A DNA stretch of 46,003 nucleotides from an uncultured Verrucomicrobia subdivision 3 bacterium (GTDB lineage: Bacteria > Verrucomicrobiota > Verrucomicrobiia > Limisphaerales > UBA11358), in NCBI GenBank assembly GCA_903944085.1, contig CAJAQO010000144.1, positions 1 through 46,003 on the forward strand, given 5' to 3'. The translations under genes and the position numbers were made by a program. The notes beneath the pieces were generated by a model, which saw nothing but the letters and a program-made list of their open reading frames with translations, had not been told where the DNA came from and ran no database searches. Positions 44,189-46,003 of this stretch are shown one piece after another; the first letter of the stretch is position 1; each line of letters opens with the position of its first letter.

Positions 44189-45701
44189 TACCAGATGATG
44201 ACTGCCAATAAGTTGTGCCGCCAGTGTAAATTGCGAACCGCGACGGAGAATTTGGGTCTGCTGGAATTTTCCGGGTGATTATCCAATTACCTATCATCGG
44301 ATTAGCGTCAGACATTCTAACTCCATTAACGAATTTCGGCGGAGCGTCCTTTACAATGCTTGCCGGAGCTATTGCATAAAGTTGCGTGAGCATATCTTCA
44401 GCAGCAGGGTCGAGATATGGTTGTAACTGCGAAAGGTCGCTGGGAAATTGTTGGTTATTTGCATCGGAATACTTCATCAAGGCATTTGCCACGAGAGCTC
44501 CAAATCCGTCTTCGGCTTGAAATCTCAAAAATCGCATCGCGTTCTGGTAATCGTTCGTTGTTTCAAATTTGGCTTCAGCAATGGTCAACCAACTTTGATC
44601 ACCGAGAAATTGAAACTCGGGAATTTTTTCGTTTGGATGTTGCTCTACATATTCTTTGATTTGATTTTCTTTATCCATCAATGCTTTTACCGCCGCATCT
44701 GTAGGATTGTTTTCTCGTTGAGTTTTGGCTGTTCTTAACTGCGTCACTTCGCCGCGCAATTTCAAAAGCTCGTTTTGATTTGGGTTTGATTTCAACCGGA
44801 AATTTTCCGCCAGCAAACCAGCGAGCCGGTTCGTGGCTTTGTCCCGCTCCGTTTGCAACTGCTGGATTTGTTCGGCCAGCGGCGCTTGCTGTTGCTGAAG
44901 TGTCCGCACTTCGGCGCGGGCGGCGGCAATTTCCTTGGCTTCGTAAATCCCCGCGCCCACGCTGGCAATGAGCGCGGCGGTTATCAGAGTTTTTTGAATA
45001 GTGGTCATGGCAATGGCTTTGGTTGCGGCAATGAAGGCCGTGGTGGTGATAGCGGTTCCCGAAAGAGCGGCGGCAGTAATCGCGGCGGCCAGTCCCGCCG
45101 GCGCGGCCTGCACAGAATTTGCCGCGACAGCTCCGGCAATGGTGGCGGCGGACAGTTCAATTCCCCGCCGGGTGAAAAATTTCCGCAGTTTTTCCAGCGC
45201 GCGGGCGGTGCGTTTGTGGACGGCGGCTTCGCGCAGGCCCAGCAGCGCCGCCGCTTCCGGTCCGGTTTTGTTTTCGTAAAACCGCAGCGTCAGCAGCGTG
45301 CGGTCGCGTTCGCCCAGTTGCGCCATGCCGGCTTCCAGATGCGGGGCCAGCCGCGTCCAGGCGTCGGCGGTGTCGGCGTCGGTCAAAGTGGATTGCATAT
45401 AAGCCTCCTGTTCGCGGGCGTGGCGGCGGGCATGGCCGCGCAGCACGCAGGCGGCGGTGTAGCGGGTGGTTTCCGCCAGCCAGCCGGTGAGCACGGTGCG
45501 GGCGCGCAGGCCGGCGGCCTTGCGGGCGAGAATGACAAAGACGGCCTGGGTCACGTCCTCCGCGTCGCCGTCGCTGCCGGTGCAGCGGCGGGCGATGGAA
45601 TAGACGAGGTTGACGTGCCGCCGCACCAGTTCGGTGAAGGCCGCCTCGGAATGGTTGCGGGCAAACTCGCGCACCAGGTCCATGTCGTTCGCATCGGGCA
45701 T
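44175..45701 (-). CDS. ECF sigma factor fused to a membrane-anchored C-terminal domain
   Basis: This 508-residue protein begins with an ECF sigma factor: region 2 (ELVRRHVNLVYSIARRCTGSDGDAEDVTQAVFVILARKA) and region 4 (LTLRFYENKTGPEAAALLGLREAAVHKRTARALEKLRKFF). It continues with Ala-rich hydrophobic stretches, including IQKTLITAALIASVGAGIY, that could cross the membrane. A coiled coil (LQQQQAPLAEQIQQLQTERDKATNR) and a ~150-residue soluble domain ending GGTTYWQ complete it. A periplasmic sensor tied to its own sigma factor is the inferred design. No anti-sigma gene follows. The C-terminal third is AT-richer than the sigma part, hinting at a mosaic origin. GATAAT lies just before the ATG at 45701. 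Confidence 0.85.
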   Translation of the reverse strand: MPDANDMDLVREFARNHSEAAFTELVRRHVNLVYSIARRCTGSDGDAEDVTQAVFVILARKAAGLRARTVLTGWLAETTRYTAACVLRGHARRHAREQEAYMQSTLTDADTADAWTRLAPHLEAGMAQLGERDRTLLTLRFYENKTGPEAAALLGLREAAVHKRTARALEKLRKFFTRRGIELSAATIAGAVAANSVQAAPAGLAAAITAAALSGTAITTTAFIAATKAIAMTTIQKTLITAALIASVGAGIYEAKEIAAARAEVRTLQQQQAPLAEQIQQLQTERDKATNRLAGLLAENFRLKSNPNQNELLKLRGEVTQLRTAKTQRENNPTDAAVKALMDKENQIKEYVEQHPNEKIPEFQFLGDQSWLTIAEAKFETTNDYQNAMRFLRFQAEDGFGALVANALMKYSDANNQQFPSDLSQLQPYLDPAAEDMLTQLYAIAPASIVKDAPPKFVNGVRMSDANPMIGNWIITRKIPADPNSPSRFAIYTGGTTYWQSSSGSDNQ

Positions 45702-45802
45702 CTACTGATTATCTCCGCCGAAAGCGAAAGTGGACAAATTATTTTCAACTGTTTTTATCCGGGCGGACGGCCACCGTGGCGGAAGGACTGGTTCAAGCCG
45801 GC

Positions 45803-45844
45803 AAAATAAAAACCGCCGGAGGAAAATCCCTTCATCCGGAGGCG
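45803..45844 (-). terminator. Terminator of the ppnP transcript
   Basis: On the minus strand an imperfect stem (CCTCCGGA with TCCGGCGG, one mismatch, loop of about 13 bases) is followed by TTTTTATTTT. It begins some 20 bases past the ppnP stop at 45864 and separates that gene from the ECF sigma gene. Confidence 0.75.
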
Positions 45845-45863
45845 TGATGAAATCGCTTTTGCC

Positions 45864-46003
45864 TCAGCGTTTGTAGTAGCAGAGATAAGCCACGTCGCCG
45901 ACGGCTTCGACTTCGAACTTCACGCCTTGGGGGACGATGAAGAACTTGCCCGGGCCGTAGCTCTGCCATTCGCCGCCGGGCAGCTTGGCCTTGAGCATGC
46001 CGG
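45864..46003 (-). CDS. ppnP: Pyrimidine/purine nucleoside phosphorylase PpnP (3' end)
   Basis: Only the last 45 codons are in the window; the 5' part lies past its right edge. They encode a small cupin of the PpnP (YaiE, DUF1255) family. GEWQSYGPGKFFIVPQGVKFEVEA and the ending VAYLCYYKR match the C-terminus of that family, whose full length is about 94 residues. PpnP splits nucleosides to free base and ribose 1-phosphate. A terminator follows the stop codon. Confidence 0.85.
   Translation of the reverse strand, partial: GMLKAKLPGGEWQSYGPGKFFIVPQGVKFEVEAVGDVAYLCYYKR

Noticed and set aside
1..46003. tRNA, rRNA, CRISPR arrays and transposase genes.
   Set aside because: I looked for T-loop GTTCGAATC-type strings, regularly spaced direct repeats and DDE or HUH transposase motifs and saw none.

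Overview
The window looks like chromosomal DNA from a Gram-negative soil or freshwater Verrucomicrobium of the Pedosphaera/Limisphaerales type. This is an inference from several features: an LpxC-FabZ fusion next to lpxA, a futalosine-pathway MqnD, secreted LamG/CBM-type proteins with a shared C-terminal module, an ECF sigma factor fused to a membrane-anchored C-terminal domain, and families of short palindromic and heptamer repeats. Base composition is GC-rich, with AT-richer islands at about 6.5-7.4 kb and 44.2-44.8 kb. Essentially every supported gene reads on the minus strand. I see no tRNA, rRNA, CRISPR array or intact insertion sequence.

Layout. 0-6 kb: a hairpin-rich left edge, a thioredoxin-like secreted protein, a GH127 arabinofuranosidase, lpxA, lpxC/fabZ and a BLUF photoreceptor. 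6-7.4 kb: a small orphan gene, a composite palindromic repeat and a trypsin-like protease interrupted by one in-frame TGA. 7.4-14.3 kb: ilvD, a phospholipase-D/cardiolipin-synthase-like gene, a DUF4412-like secreted protein and a double-LamG secreted protein. 14.4-16.4 kb: the rpsB-tsf translation operon with promoter, internal hairpin and terminator. 16.4-24.4 kb: a TMTC-like membrane/TPR protein carrying two heptamer-repeat insertions, mqnD, a GH51 arabinofuranosidase and a polytopic membrane protein. 24.5-29.2 kb: a tight six-gene operon (thioesterase, iorA, iorB, paaK, ACT protein, PaaI-type thioesterase) that fits oxidation of aryl-pyruvates to aryl-acetyl-CoA and back to arylacetate. 29.6-34.4 kb: a YgjP-like metallopeptidase and HrpA helicase. 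34.7-41.6 kb: a sulfate-uptake operon (porin, Sbp, an M14-like peptidase, CysT, CysW, CysA) under an Rrf2 regulator. 41.7-46 kb: a GlmU-like acyl/nucleotidyltransferase, a 5'-truncated hybrid histidine kinase, the ECF sigma fusion and the 3' end of ppnP.

The most interesting parts are as follows. (1) The sulfate operon has a near-consensus promoter overlapped by an Rrf2-type operator; the same motif lies just before the rrf2 start codon, and the leader contains two mutually exclusive hairpins, one of them a terminator. (2) Three different 7-bp repeat families occur. Two sit in frame inside one membrane-protein gene and one forms an inverted repeat between lpxC/fabZ and lpxA. Their sense strands are free of stop codons in all three frames. 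(3) The IorA lacks the usual C-terminal ferredoxin module. (4) The protease keeps its full catalytic triad across a single in-frame TGA.
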